Assembly (NCBI GenBank): GCA_031365665.1
Contig: JANLYO010000195.1
Span: 1 to 64,000 of the forward strand
Direction of reading: 5' to 3'
Length of the DNA stretch: 64,000 nt
From: JANYCG01 sp031365665
Lineage (GTDB): Bacteria > Pseudomonadota > Gammaproteobacteria > Burkholderiales > Burkholderiaceae_C
Part shown: positions 15,659-23,424 of the stretch, piece after piece
Position numbering within the stretch: position 1 is the stretch's first letter
How the letters are laid out: each line of letters begins with the position of its first letter
Translations under genes and position numbers: made by a program
Notes under the pieces: generated by a model
The model's database searches: none
Told to the model about the DNA's origin: nothing
The model's input: only the letters and a program-made list of their open reading frames with translations

Positions 15659-17923
15659 CTAAGGGCGCTGCTCAACTAACAGGGCTTTCTTCAACTTCTT
15701 GGGTACGTTCAAAGCAAACCAAGTCACTGACTGAATGTCAGCTTGGCTCGGATCGCGTTGATGGATCCCAAGGTCGAACTTACGCAACTGAATAGTGACA
15801 CGGTCTGGAGAGCAGTAGTCGCGGTCGTTCACGGTACCTGCACTTTGACTGAAATACTGGTTAATGGGTGCGTAACGATGGGTTGCATTTAGGCCTCGCC
15901 CGGCGGCACGAGTACGGTAACCTGCAGTCAGCCTATTCATAAGAAACACGTCAGCAACCAGAGAAGTATCCTTCGCCAGCATGTCCGCTAGAGCAACGAG
16001 CATGGCGATGTGATCTTCGGCGTCACGAGGGTCTTTAACTTGGATGGCCAGCAGAAAATCCTCAAGAACAGTCTTGAGAGGCACAGCCTCAATAACGTCG
16101 TGTGGCGACATAGTTAAAGCTGTTTTGACGATCGCAGCGTTCACAACGGGTCCGTGCGCCTGCCGCCACTTGATCACAATCTTCTCAAGGAGCTTCCGGT
16201 TCTCATCAGCAGCGGAATCGTCGCGTTGCATCACAGACGGCACCAGCCAGCCGTCCACTGGCACCCGACGCACACCCAAGCCAACCACGTTTGGCCGGGT
16301 TGGCTTAAGCAGTTCAGTCAAGATGAAATCACGGCGCCAGTTAGTCAAAGGTTTGCCGCGATTCGCAGCAAGTGCATTGCGGACAAACTCTTCATGTTCG
16401 ACATACTCTGTGAAGGCCTGCCGAACGGTCGTCTGTAAGTAAACACGACACAAACCAAGATAATTCGATTTATAGCCAAAGAACCGCGCGCGCTGCTGCA
16501 AAGTGTCGGCAGTTGGGGACGTTCCAAGGGGGCGCGGCATGTATGTGACGCATAAACCTTCAACGGTATAGCCGCGATCAAGCTTAGCGCCCCCAACGAG
16601 AATCCAATAGCGATAAGTGTTCCAGTGGATTTTCTTTTCTGCGTCCGGCGTTCCATTGACCTCGACAACGTTAAGCTCATCGAAGACCTCATCCACCATC
16701 TCCTCGACGAGCTCATCAAGCGACCGAATCTGTGGAAAGGTCTTGGCCAGCGAGTTGTACTCGTCACTAAACAGTTTGGCTGCGGCGGTGGGGTTGGAGG
16801 CATGTAGCTTCTCAACCATGCCCTTGAGCCCTTTCCAGGCTTTGTCGACCCATGCCTTGTAGACCTTATGCGAGGCAGTAGCGATGGCAGGATGCACCAT
16901 CATCGAGCGGTTGCGATCTTTGCTTTTTGGACCCTCTTTCTCTCTAGTCAGCGAGTGTTGAGCAGCCACGAGCAAAAAGCAACGAAGAGATCTAAGCAGG
17001 CTCTTGGGCGGACTGGAGACGACGGTCGTGGGACTCGGCACCTCCCTCGCGGGAATATCAGCGATCAGTTCCGTCGGACCAAGGAAAAAGGCACGGCCCC
17101 CCGTGTAGGCTGCACCTGGAGTCACCAACTCCGCGAAGTCCGGGTTCAGGAAATCAGTCTGTGCCAGCAGTAGATTGGCTTGCGGCGTTGCGGTGTACTG
17201 TAGGTATGAGTGATGAGGGAGAACGTCTCGAAGCTTGAGTATCTTCTTATAGGTCGTGCTCATGTCCGTGATAGCAGCAAGCCCCGCCTTAATTCTCGCC
17301 GCCTTGGTATTCAAGCTGGCTTGGTCACTTTCGTCGTCGATGATGAGCGCGGGGATGCCGTCAAGCGCGACATCCTTAAAGACTTCCGCCAACTTTTCCA
17401 GGTGACCCCCGTGTTTGAGCACCGTAACAAGCAATGCCTTCTTTGTGGGCTTCTTTTTCCACGTCGCGAGCTTGCTTTCAATCTGGCTCTTAACGGCAGA
17501 TGTGGGGTTCGAGAGGTGATACCAGTGTTCGCTACCGTCATCGATACCAAGGTCCTTCTTCAGGCGGCCTTCTGATTGATCCCTCAGATTGTTTTTGGTA
17601 CCCGCAAGCACAATGATCAGACCGTAGCCATTGTCACGAGCGAGCGCAATGACCGTCTCGAATGACATAGTCTTACCACTCTGCACGTAGCCGACTACCA
17701 GCCCAGTTTCTGCCTTACCGGTCTCGCTCGGAGGAAGGCAGCGACCCAATATACGCTGAGCCTCCTGCAGCACGGAGTTGGGGCCAGCCGTAAGGTCGGA
17801 ATAGCTTGGGCCATTCGGGTCTTTAGATTTACTCTGTAGGAACTCTTCGGTAAAGTCCTTGCGAATCGGCACCCAGCGCAAAGGTGGCTTGATGGTCTTA
17901 AGAATTTTGATTGAGGCTGTCAT
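15659..17923 (-). CDS. Z1-domain superfamily II helicase-like NTPase
   Basis: A 754-residue protein. Walker A is GYVQSGKT (78-85, Lys84) and Walker B is LIIDDESDQ (193-201). Further helicase-type motifs are YLQYTATPQANLL (about 240-252), GGAKLDRGYTVEGL (444-457) and QQRARFFGYK (476-485, the arginine-finger motif VI). The GGxxLxRGxTxEGL block is diagnostic of Z1 domains, found with MORC/MutL-like ATPases in predicted restriction systems. It would use NTP to move on or remodel DNA. It overlaps the ATPase gene by 26 bp. Confidence 0.88.
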   Translation of the reverse strand: MTASIKILKTIKPPLRWVPIRKDFTEEFLQSKSKDPNGPSYSDLTAGPNSVLQEAQRILGRCLPPSETGKAETGLVVGYVQSGKTMSFETVIALARDNGYGLIIVLAGTKNNLRDQSEGRLKKDLGIDDGSEHWYHLSNPTSAVKSQIESKLATWKKKPTKKALLVTVLKHGGHLEKLAEVFKDVALDGIPALIIDDESDQASLNTKAARIKAGLAAITDMSTTYKKILKLRDVLPHHSYLQYTATPQANLLLAQTDFLNPDFAELVTPGAAYTGGRAFFLGPTELIADIPAREVPSPTTVVSSPPKSLLRSLRCFLLVAAQHSLTREKEGPKSKDRNRSMMVHPAIATASHKVYKAWVDKAWKGLKGMVEKLHASNPTAAAKLFSDEYNSLAKTFPQIRSLDELVEEMVDEVFDELNVVEVNGTPDAEKKIHWNTYRYWILVGGAKLDRGYTVEGLCVTYMPRPLGTSPTADTLQQRARFFGYKSNYLGLCRVYLQTTVRQAFTEYVEHEEFVRNALAANRGKPLTNWRRDFILTELLKPTRPNVVGLGVRRVPVDGWLVPSVMQRDDSAADENRKLLEKIVIKWRQAHGPVVNAAIVKTALTMSPHDVIEAVPLKTVLEDFLLAIQVKDPRDAEDHIAMLVALADMLAKDTSLVADVFLMNRLTAGYRTRAAGRGLNATHRYAPINQYFSQSAGTVNDRDYCSPDRVTIQLRKFDLGIHQRDPSQADIQSVTWFALNVPKKLKKALLVEQRP

Positions 17924-19520
17924 TCAGCGCTAACGAAGCACGAATCAACGCCCCTCGCATCATGTAGTTGAAGTGATAAAGAACGACCTCGGGGGCGTCC
18001 CCTGAAATATCCTCCGAAAGCACAAGCGAAATACTTACCGCAGTGGCGATGCGAAGGAACAACTCGACGTTCTCATTGTTGGCACCGAGAAACTCGGACG
18101 AGAAAGGGTGGGCGAGTGACAACTCTATGCACAGGCGCCGAACTCGTTCCGAGTCGTCGTCCAATGATTCCTGCTTGGCCAGCCGTAACCATTCCTCGCG
18201 AGCGGGGTCGACCGTTGTCCGAATGGTAATGGCCCACAACCAGTTCCCATCATCAATCTGAACAGTACGCTCTGAAGCTTGCAGTGCGCTGCTCGGTAGA
18301 GTGTCTGGCAGAGGCGGCGCATCCGTTGGATTGCTGTGCGCCTCAACAAGCAGCGGTGCAATATCCCTCTCCAAATACTGAGCAACCGAAGCCGTTGCAG
18401 CTACGGCGCGTGTCTCGATACTCTTTCTAGACGGCAGGGCGCGGTAATTGTCTGCTTGGGCCAGCAGGTCGAGTGGTTCCGTTTCGAGTTCGCCCTTCAA
18501 GCAATCGAGGAAGATATCTTCATACTCTTCCCAACGGAAACCGTCCTTTGTGTGACTGACCTCGAAGCCTTCAACATGCAACTCACCAAATAATCGTTGG
18601 TAGGGGTAGCTATTGGTTTGTTTGAAAATGAAACTCGGCCGATAGCTCTCGTCGTAGCTGCCCTCAATAAGCCGGTCACGACGAAATAGAGCAAAACCGG
18701 CAAACGGTGTCGAGCCGATCTCGCGCAGTGCTGCGAAACCGGTAACTTTTTGACCTTTGCCGAAGTCCAAACTAATGTCTTTCTTCCACAGCACGGGCAA
18801 GGCATTGGTTTTATTAACTGGCACTCCAGGCGACGCGTATGGCAGCGCCGAGAGGACGGCGGGAGATGCGTAGCTCAGCAACTCCTCATTGAACTTCAGG
18901 ATCATGCGCCCATCCCGCAAGAACATACGGTAGATGCTCGCAAGGTGCTCCTTGATTTTTCCGAGCGTGCGTCCTTGAGGAATGTGGTGCAGACCTCGCA
19001 GTGACACAACTGTGTAATGAGCGGCTGAGTCAACAGTTCGCGTCTCAGTGTTGAGGCTCTCAATCTTGTTGTCTACGATGTGACGGATATCGAAATTAAT
19101 TGTGCGCTCGACTACTTCGTCAATCGATTTAGTACGAACGCTCCACGCCTCGGCGAACCAACACGCTGCGCTCTTCATCCCCATTCCAAACTCAGACAGA
19201 CCACTGCGGTCAACTGGAACCTGCGCTGCTCTGAAAGCCCTAGGAAAATCAGCGCCAGATATTCCAGCGGCGTTGTCCGTTACGACAATTTTCCCAGAGC
19301 CGTTGGTGTCGATGCGCACTTCGACCAGAAGTTTAAAACCCGGCCCGTGCAACTCTTCAAGGGTCTCACGGTTAGCGAGATAACTCTGCAAAGCGTTGTC
19401 GATAAACTCTGCAATGGCAAACCAAGCCTTGTAGTTCAGGTGTCTGAGCACCGACAGCATAGTGACTTCTGGTCGGATCTCTATTTTTTCTGTTTGTTGT
19501 AGTTCCTGGTTTAGCTGCAT
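17898..19520 (-). CDS. GHKL ATPase, MutL/MORC-like, of a predicted restriction system
   Basis: A 540-residue protein with all three Bergerat-fold motifs: N box EFIDNALQS (Glu38, Asn42), DNAAGIS (82-88) and the lid SEFGMGMKSA (109-118). The region after it (KFNEELLSY onward) resembles the S5-fold transducer domain of MutL/MORC. Such ATPases act as clamps that sense DNA or couple ATP to nuclease control. It overlaps the methyltransferase gene by 10 bp and the Z1 gene by 26 bp, so the operon is translated as a coupled unit. It is not a histidine kinase, since it lacks a dimerisation/phosphoacceptor domain. Confidence 0.87.
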   Translation of the reverse strand: MQLNQELQQTEKIEIRPEVTMLSVLRHLNYKAWFAIAEFIDNALQSYLANRETLEELHGPGFKLLVEVRIDTNGSGKIVVTDNAAGISGADFPRAFRAAQVPVDRSGLSEFGMGMKSAACWFAEAWSVRTKSIDEVVERTINFDIRHIVDNKIESLNTETRTVDSAAHYTVVSLRGLHHIPQGRTLGKIKEHLASIYRMFLRDGRMILKFNEELLSYASPAVLSALPYASPGVPVNKTNALPVLWKKDISLDFGKGQKVTGFAALREIGSTPFAGFALFRRDRLIEGSYDESYRPSFIFKQTNSYPYQRLFGELHVEGFEVSHTKDGFRWEEYEDIFLDCLKGELETEPLDLLAQADNYRALPSRKSIETRAVAATASVAQYLERDIAPLLVEAHSNPTDAPPLPDTLPSSALQASERTVQIDDGNWLWAITIRTTVDPAREEWLRLAKQESLDDDSERVRRLCIELSLAHPFSSEFLGANNENVELFLRIATAVSISLVLSEDISGDAPEVVLYHFNYMMRGALIRASLALNDSLNQNS

Positions 19521-20881
19521 GCAACGGCCTCTGGTTCCTGCGACTTCTGACGTAATGACGAATCTCTGAAACCGTCAGGACGCGTCGCAAGCAATGCCTG
19601 AGCGACCATCTCAACTACTTTTGAATTCACGGCGTTCCCTAAAGCCTGAAACGCTTGTGTCGGTCTCTCAGGCAGACACAGCCCGTCCAAACTCTGCAAT
19701 CTCGCGCACTCATGTGGCGTCATGTAGCGTTTTTGCCAGCCGATAAGTGGCACTTGGGTATCGGTCATAGCTATCAAACTAGGCGCGGTGCTTCTGCGCT
19801 TAATGCGTACCCCTGAGGCGCGAAACTGGATGACGTAGTCCCAAATTTCTCGTGCACCACCCTTTACATTCCATTCAAACTTTTGGAGGCTAGAGGGGAA
19901 TTGCAGAATTTTTGGTAGCCATGGGTCTATCCAAAGCTTGTTGTCTTCATAAAACTGTCGATTACTACGTATGAAGTCTTGCTTCCACTTGGGAAACTGC
20001 ATCTGTGGGGTACGCGCGTGGCTCGGAAGCGCATTCCAACGCTCATCCAATGTGCCCAAGTACCCAATCTTCTTTCCATGACTTCCCTTGAAGCCTTTGA
20101 GACCATCGAGCCCCATATCTTTCTTGCGCGCGAAAGGCGTAGTGTCCTCGTATGGATACGTCGCGCCCCACTCCATAGACCAGAGAGGGTATGAGGGCAA
20201 TTCAACGTTTGATGGACAGGCCTTAAGGAACTCATTCCAAACATCGAGACATGCTTTTACTTGAACAGATAGCTGCTTGGCTTCTTTAGGATTGTCATCC
20301 AAAACCGTCTCGATGTTGGTGGATGCATCGCTGGTATCCGGCCATTTGAAGCTATCGAGCGACTCAAGAGAGCCAACGATATAGACACGCTCTCGAATTT
20401 GAGGAATGCCAAAATTATGAGGTGAAAATCGCTCAGCGCGGATGTGATATCCAAGGCCTTTTCGTCCAATACCTAAGATATTTTGTATCTCCTCCCAGGT
20501 ACGTCCCTCATCATGTTTCAGCAAGTTCGGCACATTCTCAAGAATAAAAAACGTCGGCCTCTTTTCTTGAAGAATGGCCGCAACGTTGAAGAAAAGATTG
20601 CCCTGCTCTGTACATTCAAAGCCTAGTTGCTCCCCCGCTTTTGAGAACGGTTGGCAGGGGAATCCAGCAGTCAATACATCGTGGTCACGAACAGACTTAG
20701 GGGAAACAAGTGTTATGTCGCCTTCTGGACGGAAACCAAAGTTGACTTCATAGAGGTCTCGAAGATGGTCTTTCCATTCCGCAGCAAAGACACACACTCC
20801 ACCCAATCGCTCAAGCGCTAGGTGAAAGCCTCCAAGGCCAGCAAATAGGTCAACAAATCGAAATGGGTACATCTTTGCCAC
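19511..20881 (-). CDS. DNA (cytosine-5-)-methyltransferase
   Basis: A 456-residue C5 methyltransferase. Visible motifs are I DLFAGLGGF (11-19), IV GFPCQPFSKAG with catalytic Cys76, VI ENVPNL (115-120), VIII QIRERVYIVG (161-170) and X QALGNAVNS near the C-terminus. The target-recognition region (about 190-370) carries no recognisable specificity. As the first gene of the operon it would protect host DNA. The start is GTG 20881 or ATG 20872. No vsr gene or separate specificity gene is present. Confidence 0.92.
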   Translation of the reverse strand: MAKMYPFRFVDLFAGLGGFHLALERLGGVCVFAAEWKDHLRDLYEVNFGFRPEGDITLVSPKSVRDHDVLTAGFPCQPFSKAGEQLGFECTEQGNLFFNVAAILQEKRPTFFILENVPNLLKHDEGRTWEEIQNILGIGRKGLGYHIRAERFSPHNFGIPQIRERVYIVGSLESLDSFKWPDTSDASTNIETVLDDNPKEAKQLSVQVKACLDVWNEFLKACPSNVELPSYPLWSMEWGATYPYEDTTPFARKKDMGLDGLKGFKGSHGKKIGYLGTLDERWNALPSHARTPQMQFPKWKQDFIRSNRQFYEDNKLWIDPWLPKILQFPSSLQKFEWNVKGGAREIWDYVIQFRASGVRIKRRSTAPSLIAMTDTQVPLIGWQKRYMTPHECARLQSLDGLCLPERPTQAFQALGNAVNSKVVEMVAQALLATRPDGFRDSSLRQKSQEPEAVACS

Positions 20882-20986
20882 GTCTCGTCAGGATCCCATA
20901 TTGATCATCGTTGTCAGTAAGCCAGATTGCTTGAGTTAATCGCATTGCATGGCCGTCAAAAAGGGCTCAGCACCCAAGCCTGATAT

Positions 20987-21015
20987 TTTATACAGTGTCG
21001 TGCGTGCGATGTCAA
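20987..21015 (-). promoter_or_regulatory. Near-consensus sigma-70 promoter of the methyltransferase operon
   Basis: On the minus strand TTGACA (21015-21010) and TATAAA (20992-20987) are exactly 17 bp apart. Transcription would start near 20980, leaving a leader of about 100 bases before the methyltransferase start. It is the best promoter match in this stretch. The -35 box overlaps the stop codon of the small frame at 21012-21155. Confidence 0.75.
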
Positions 21016-21155
21016 TCGGGTGGAAAGCCTAGTTTCTCCTGCAAGACGCGACCGCAAAACGATGCTTTTTGTTGCGAATCACGAACCAACTCACGCTCGC
21101 CACAGGCAAAATCTGCCCAGTCATAAATGGTCTGGTCAAACGCGTGCTCTTCCAT
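21012..21155 (-). CDS. Small unrecognised open frame after the antitoxin remnant
   Basis: A 47-codon frame (starts MEEHAFDQTIYDW, ends LGFPPD) located 9 bp after the end of the DUF1778-like frame and in the position where a GNAT toxin would begin. The segment DFACGERELV faintly recalls the FxCGxxxL stretch of GNAT toxins, but this is weak. It might be a decayed toxin start. No function is claimed. Confidence 0.25.
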   Translation of the reverse strand: MEEHAFDQTIYDWADFACGERELVRDSQQKASFCGRVLQEKLGFPPD

Positions 21156-21164
21156 CACCGGGCG

Positions 21165-21347
21165 TCAAACCCGGTGCACTGATTTCTTTGCTGCGGCCAA
21201 CGCGCCTTTCAGCGCGGGATTGGGTTTGAAGCCACTGCCCAGCGCTTTTGAAAAAGCCGCGAAGTCACGCTTCGAAAGAGTGGCGGGCACTGCGTCAGCT
21301 CCCATGCTTATTAGGCGCCTGGCGCGTCCATCGCTTTGTTTCGTCAC
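21165..21347 (-). pseudogene. Remnant of a DUF1778-type (TacA-like) antitoxin
   Basis: A 60-codon frame whose C-terminal part TLSKRDFAAFSKAL, then PNPALKGALAAAK, matches the toxin-binding end of DUF1778 antitoxins. The N-terminal ribbon-helix-helix domain expected at its start is missing. No intact GNAT toxin follows. It overlaps the PIN-toxin frame end by 4 bp. It is most likely a decayed module left in the accessory region. Confidence 0.5.
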
Positions 21348-21829
21348 GGCTCCCCCATCAAAATATTCATGCCTGTGACTTGAGAAAAATCCCTGTCATG
21401 CGTCACAAAGGCGGCAGCGCCTGTGTCCAGGGCGGTGGCCAGTTGAATCGCGTCGGGCAGCTTTAGCCGGTACTGCGCCCGCAACTGGGCGGCCAATGCC
21501 GCTATCGGCGGCGTCACGGAAACCAGTGTGTAGGCAGACAGGGCCTTTTCATACCGTTTGGCCAAGGCGGTTTGGCCCGCCTTGAGAGGGCCGGTCAACA
21601 CTTCGGCCAGGGTGTTGGTTGACAGTGCAATGCTGATTTTTCCAGCCGCCGCCGCTTCAAAAAGGCCCGTAAATTGGTCTGCAAACTGCGGGTTTGATTC
21701 AAGGATGTAAATGAACGGGGCGGTGTCTACCACGACGGTTGAGTGCAGTGGCAGGCCCGCCCATAGCGCGGGGGCGGGGGCAGGTACGGCGCCTTTGGTG
21801 GGTTTAGTGGGTTTGGCGGACTTCGTCAA
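21344..21829 (-). CDS. PIN-domain ribonuclease toxin (VapC-type)
   Basis: A 161-residue protein. The PIN core starts at VVVDTAPFIYILE (first Asp), continues with TLAEVL (Glu), and ends with LPDAIQLATALDTGAAAF and VTHDRDF, the conserved acidic residues of this nuclease family. An unusual ~28-residue Lys/Pro/Ala-rich N-terminal extension precedes the domain; an internal start is possible. It overlaps the Phd-type antitoxin gene by 4 bp (antitoxin first), the standard operon order. Confidence 0.87.
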   Translation of the reverse strand: MTKSAKPTKPTKGAVPAPAPALWAGLPLHSTVVVDTAPFIYILESNPQFADQFTGLFEAAAAGKISIALSTNTLAEVLTGPLKAGQTALAKRYEKALSAYTLVSVTPPIAALAAQLRAQYRLKLPDAIQLATALDTGAAAFVTHDRDFSQVTGMNILMGEP

Positions 21830-22107
21830 TCGTCACCCCATTCGCCGCGCAGCTTGGCAATGGTTTGGCCCGCGTTGGCCCCCCACAGGCCCTGGCCTGT
21901 GCCACGCAAGGCCAGCAGGCTTGACGACACACTCAATCCGCCACGTGATGCACCGCGCAGCTTTTCCAGGTCCTTCAAAGGAACAACGGCTGCATAGGGC
22001 TTGCCATGCCGGGTGATGACACTGGCTACGCCCGAATGCGCATTGGCAATGATCGCTGGCAGCTGGATGCGGGCTTGCTCCAGCCCATAGCTGGGGTTGA
22101 CAGGCAT
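21826..22107 (-). CDS. Phd/YefM-type antitoxin
   Basis: A 93-residue protein with the Phd fold: YGLEQARIQLPAIIANAHSG, then TRHGKPYAAVVPLKDLEKL, the canonical DNA-binding half. The C-terminal portion (LWGANAGQTIAKLRGEW) would occupy the PIN active site. It is the first gene of the module and sits 22 bp from a palindromic operator. Regulation by its own repressor activity is expected. Confidence 0.85.
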   Translation of the reverse strand: MPVNPSYGLEQARIQLPAIIANAHSGVASVITRHGKPYAAVVPLKDLEKLRGASRGGLSVSSSLLALRGTGQGLWGANAGQTIAKLRGEWGDD

Positions 22108-22122
22108 GATGAACCCAATAAG

Positions 22123-22142
22123 TGTACAGACTGTACAGTATA
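22123..22142 (-). promoter_or_regulatory. Operator and -10 box of the Phd/PIN module
   Basis: The palindrome TGTACAG-A-CTGTACA (22123-22137) lies directly downstream of a TATACT -10 box (minus strand, 22142-22137). Repressor binding would block RNA polymerase. No good -35 box is seen, which is common in repressed toxin-antitoxin promoters. Confidence 0.7.
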
Positions 22143-22190
22143 CCCATGCCGGGCAAGCGCCGGGTGCAGCAGTTGCCCCCTGATTACTAT

Positions 22191-22260
22191 TGTATTAATA
22201 GCAAACTATTCAACATATACGAGGCTTGAATGCCAATTTCATCTAGCAATTTGGGAAATC
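22191..22260. repeat. AT-rich TAGCAAACTAT-family repeat
   Basis: It starts TAGCAAACTATTCAACATAT at 22199 and continues ACGAGGCTTGAATGCC, AATTTCATC. About 23 of 29 bases match the stretch at 45451-45479 (reverse strand) inside glcE. Related copies are at 34291, 38617, 55134 and 57353. It lies next to the IS element in a spacer that holds no gene. Confidence 0.7.
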
Positions 22261-22276
22261 AGCCTTTTTTGGACAA

Positions 22277-23360
22277 AAGTTAACTTGCAAGGTGGGGTAT
22301 CCTGTTAGCTCCATGGAATCAAATTTCCTCTATTTCCTCTGTTTTGACGATGTCATCGTAAGTCACCGGCAACGTCAGGACGGCTTGCTCAAGAAGGCGG
22401 TAAAACAGCAATCCTCTTGAGTTTGAAGTGCGCCGATTGAAGCGAAACACAAACTCATCAAGGTAATATTCCAAATGTGCGGGCTGTACGGCACCGTGGT
22501 GTGTGCCCATCATCCAGCGCTGCAGCAAGGCTGCCACTCGGTGCACCCCTGGCATGGTTTCATGGGCCGCTTTGCCTGAGGTCAAATGCACCGTTTGCTC
22601 CAGCTTGTAGCCGTGCCGCTCGAATATTCTGTAAGTGGCCGAGCCATCGGTGTGCAGCTTTGCCGCCGGGCTGACGCAGTCCTGTACAAAGGACAATAGA
22701 TTGGCATGGTCGGGCCGCTCAATCTGGCGAATGCGGATGCGCCCAAAGCCCTTGGGGCTGAGCATCTCCACAGCGATGACCACCATCACTTTAGCAGTGC
22801 CGCTCTTGCGCCCAATGGGGCTCAAGGGCTCGTAGCGGTCGGTTAGCGCCAGATAGGTTTCATCGACTTCAACACGCCCTTGCAGCAGTTCCCGTTCGGG
22901 GCGCACCATCGCACGGCGCAATCGGTGCAGCATGGCCCAGGCAGTTTGGTAGCTACCCAGACCCAAGATGCGTTGTAGCCCCAAGGCGCTGGCGCCATGT
23001 TTTTGGCTGGTGATGAACCAGATGGCGACAAACCAGGCTCGCAGATCCGTGCGTGTCTTGTCAAAGATCGTGCCCGCCGTGGCCGTAGCTTGATGTTTGC
23101 AGGCCGGACACACCAGTCTGGTGCGGCTAATGTGTACAGCCTCTGAGACAGTGCCGCACTCAGGGCAGATCAAACTGCCCTGCGACCACCGAAGCTTCTC
23201 CAAATACTCCCGGCATCCTTGCTCAGTGTGAAACCAGTCAAGAAATTGAACCATAGTCTTGGGGTATCTACCCCGGCTCGGGGTGGGCTTTGAGCGGCAG
23301 TCATCACAGCATTTTTACACCCATGGAGCTAACAGGATACCCCGTCTTGCAAGTTAACTT
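22277..23360. mobile_element. IS1595-family insertion sequence
   Basis: Terminal inverted repeats of 30 bp (22287-22316 and 23321-23350) differ at only two positions and contain GGGGTATCCTGTTAGCTCC, typical of IS1595 ends. Both ends are flanked by AAGTTAACTT (22277-22286 and 23351-23360). That decamer is a perfect palindrome, so it may be a target duplication (IS1595 elements make 8 bp) or part of longer inverted ends. One intact transposase gene fills the element. The whole unit is about 1.06 kb and appears complete. Confidence 0.92.
22319..23254 (-). CDS. IS1595-family transposase (ISXO2-like domain)
   Basis: A 311-residue transposase. An N-terminal zinc ribbon (CPEC and CPAC pairs within residues 34-60) precedes the DDE-type catalytic domain with VEVDETYLAL (first Asp) and LHTDGSATY (second Asp), and a C-terminal YYLDEFVFRFNRR segment with the last acidic region. 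The length is normal and no frameshift is seen. The stop codon is three bases inside the left terminal repeat. Confidence 0.92.
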   Translation of the reverse strand: MVQFLDWFHTEQGCREYLEKLRWSQGSLICPECGTVSEAVHISRTRLVCPACKHQATATAGTIFDKTRTDLRAWFVAIWFITSQKHGASALGLQRILGLGSYQTAWAMLHRLRRAMVRPERELLQGRVEVDETYLALTDRYEPLSPIGRKSGTAKVMVVIAVEMLSPKGFGRIRIRQIERPDHANLLSFVQDCVSPAAKLHTDGSATYRIFERHGYKLEQTVHLTSGKAAHETMPGVHRVAALLQRWMMGTHHGAVQPAHLEYYLDEFVFRFNRRTSNSRGLLFYRLLEQAVLTLPVTYDDIVKTEEIEEI

Positions 23361-23424
23361 AAACCACACGCGGCTTCCCCGCCCGGGGTGAAAGATATGA
23401 TCGTGGGCCTCCTAACCCCACACC

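Noticed and set aside
17898..19520. GHKL protein as a sensor histidine kinase
   Set aside because: There is no dimerisation/His-phosphoacceptor domain or sensor region, and the neighbours are DNA-modification enzymes.
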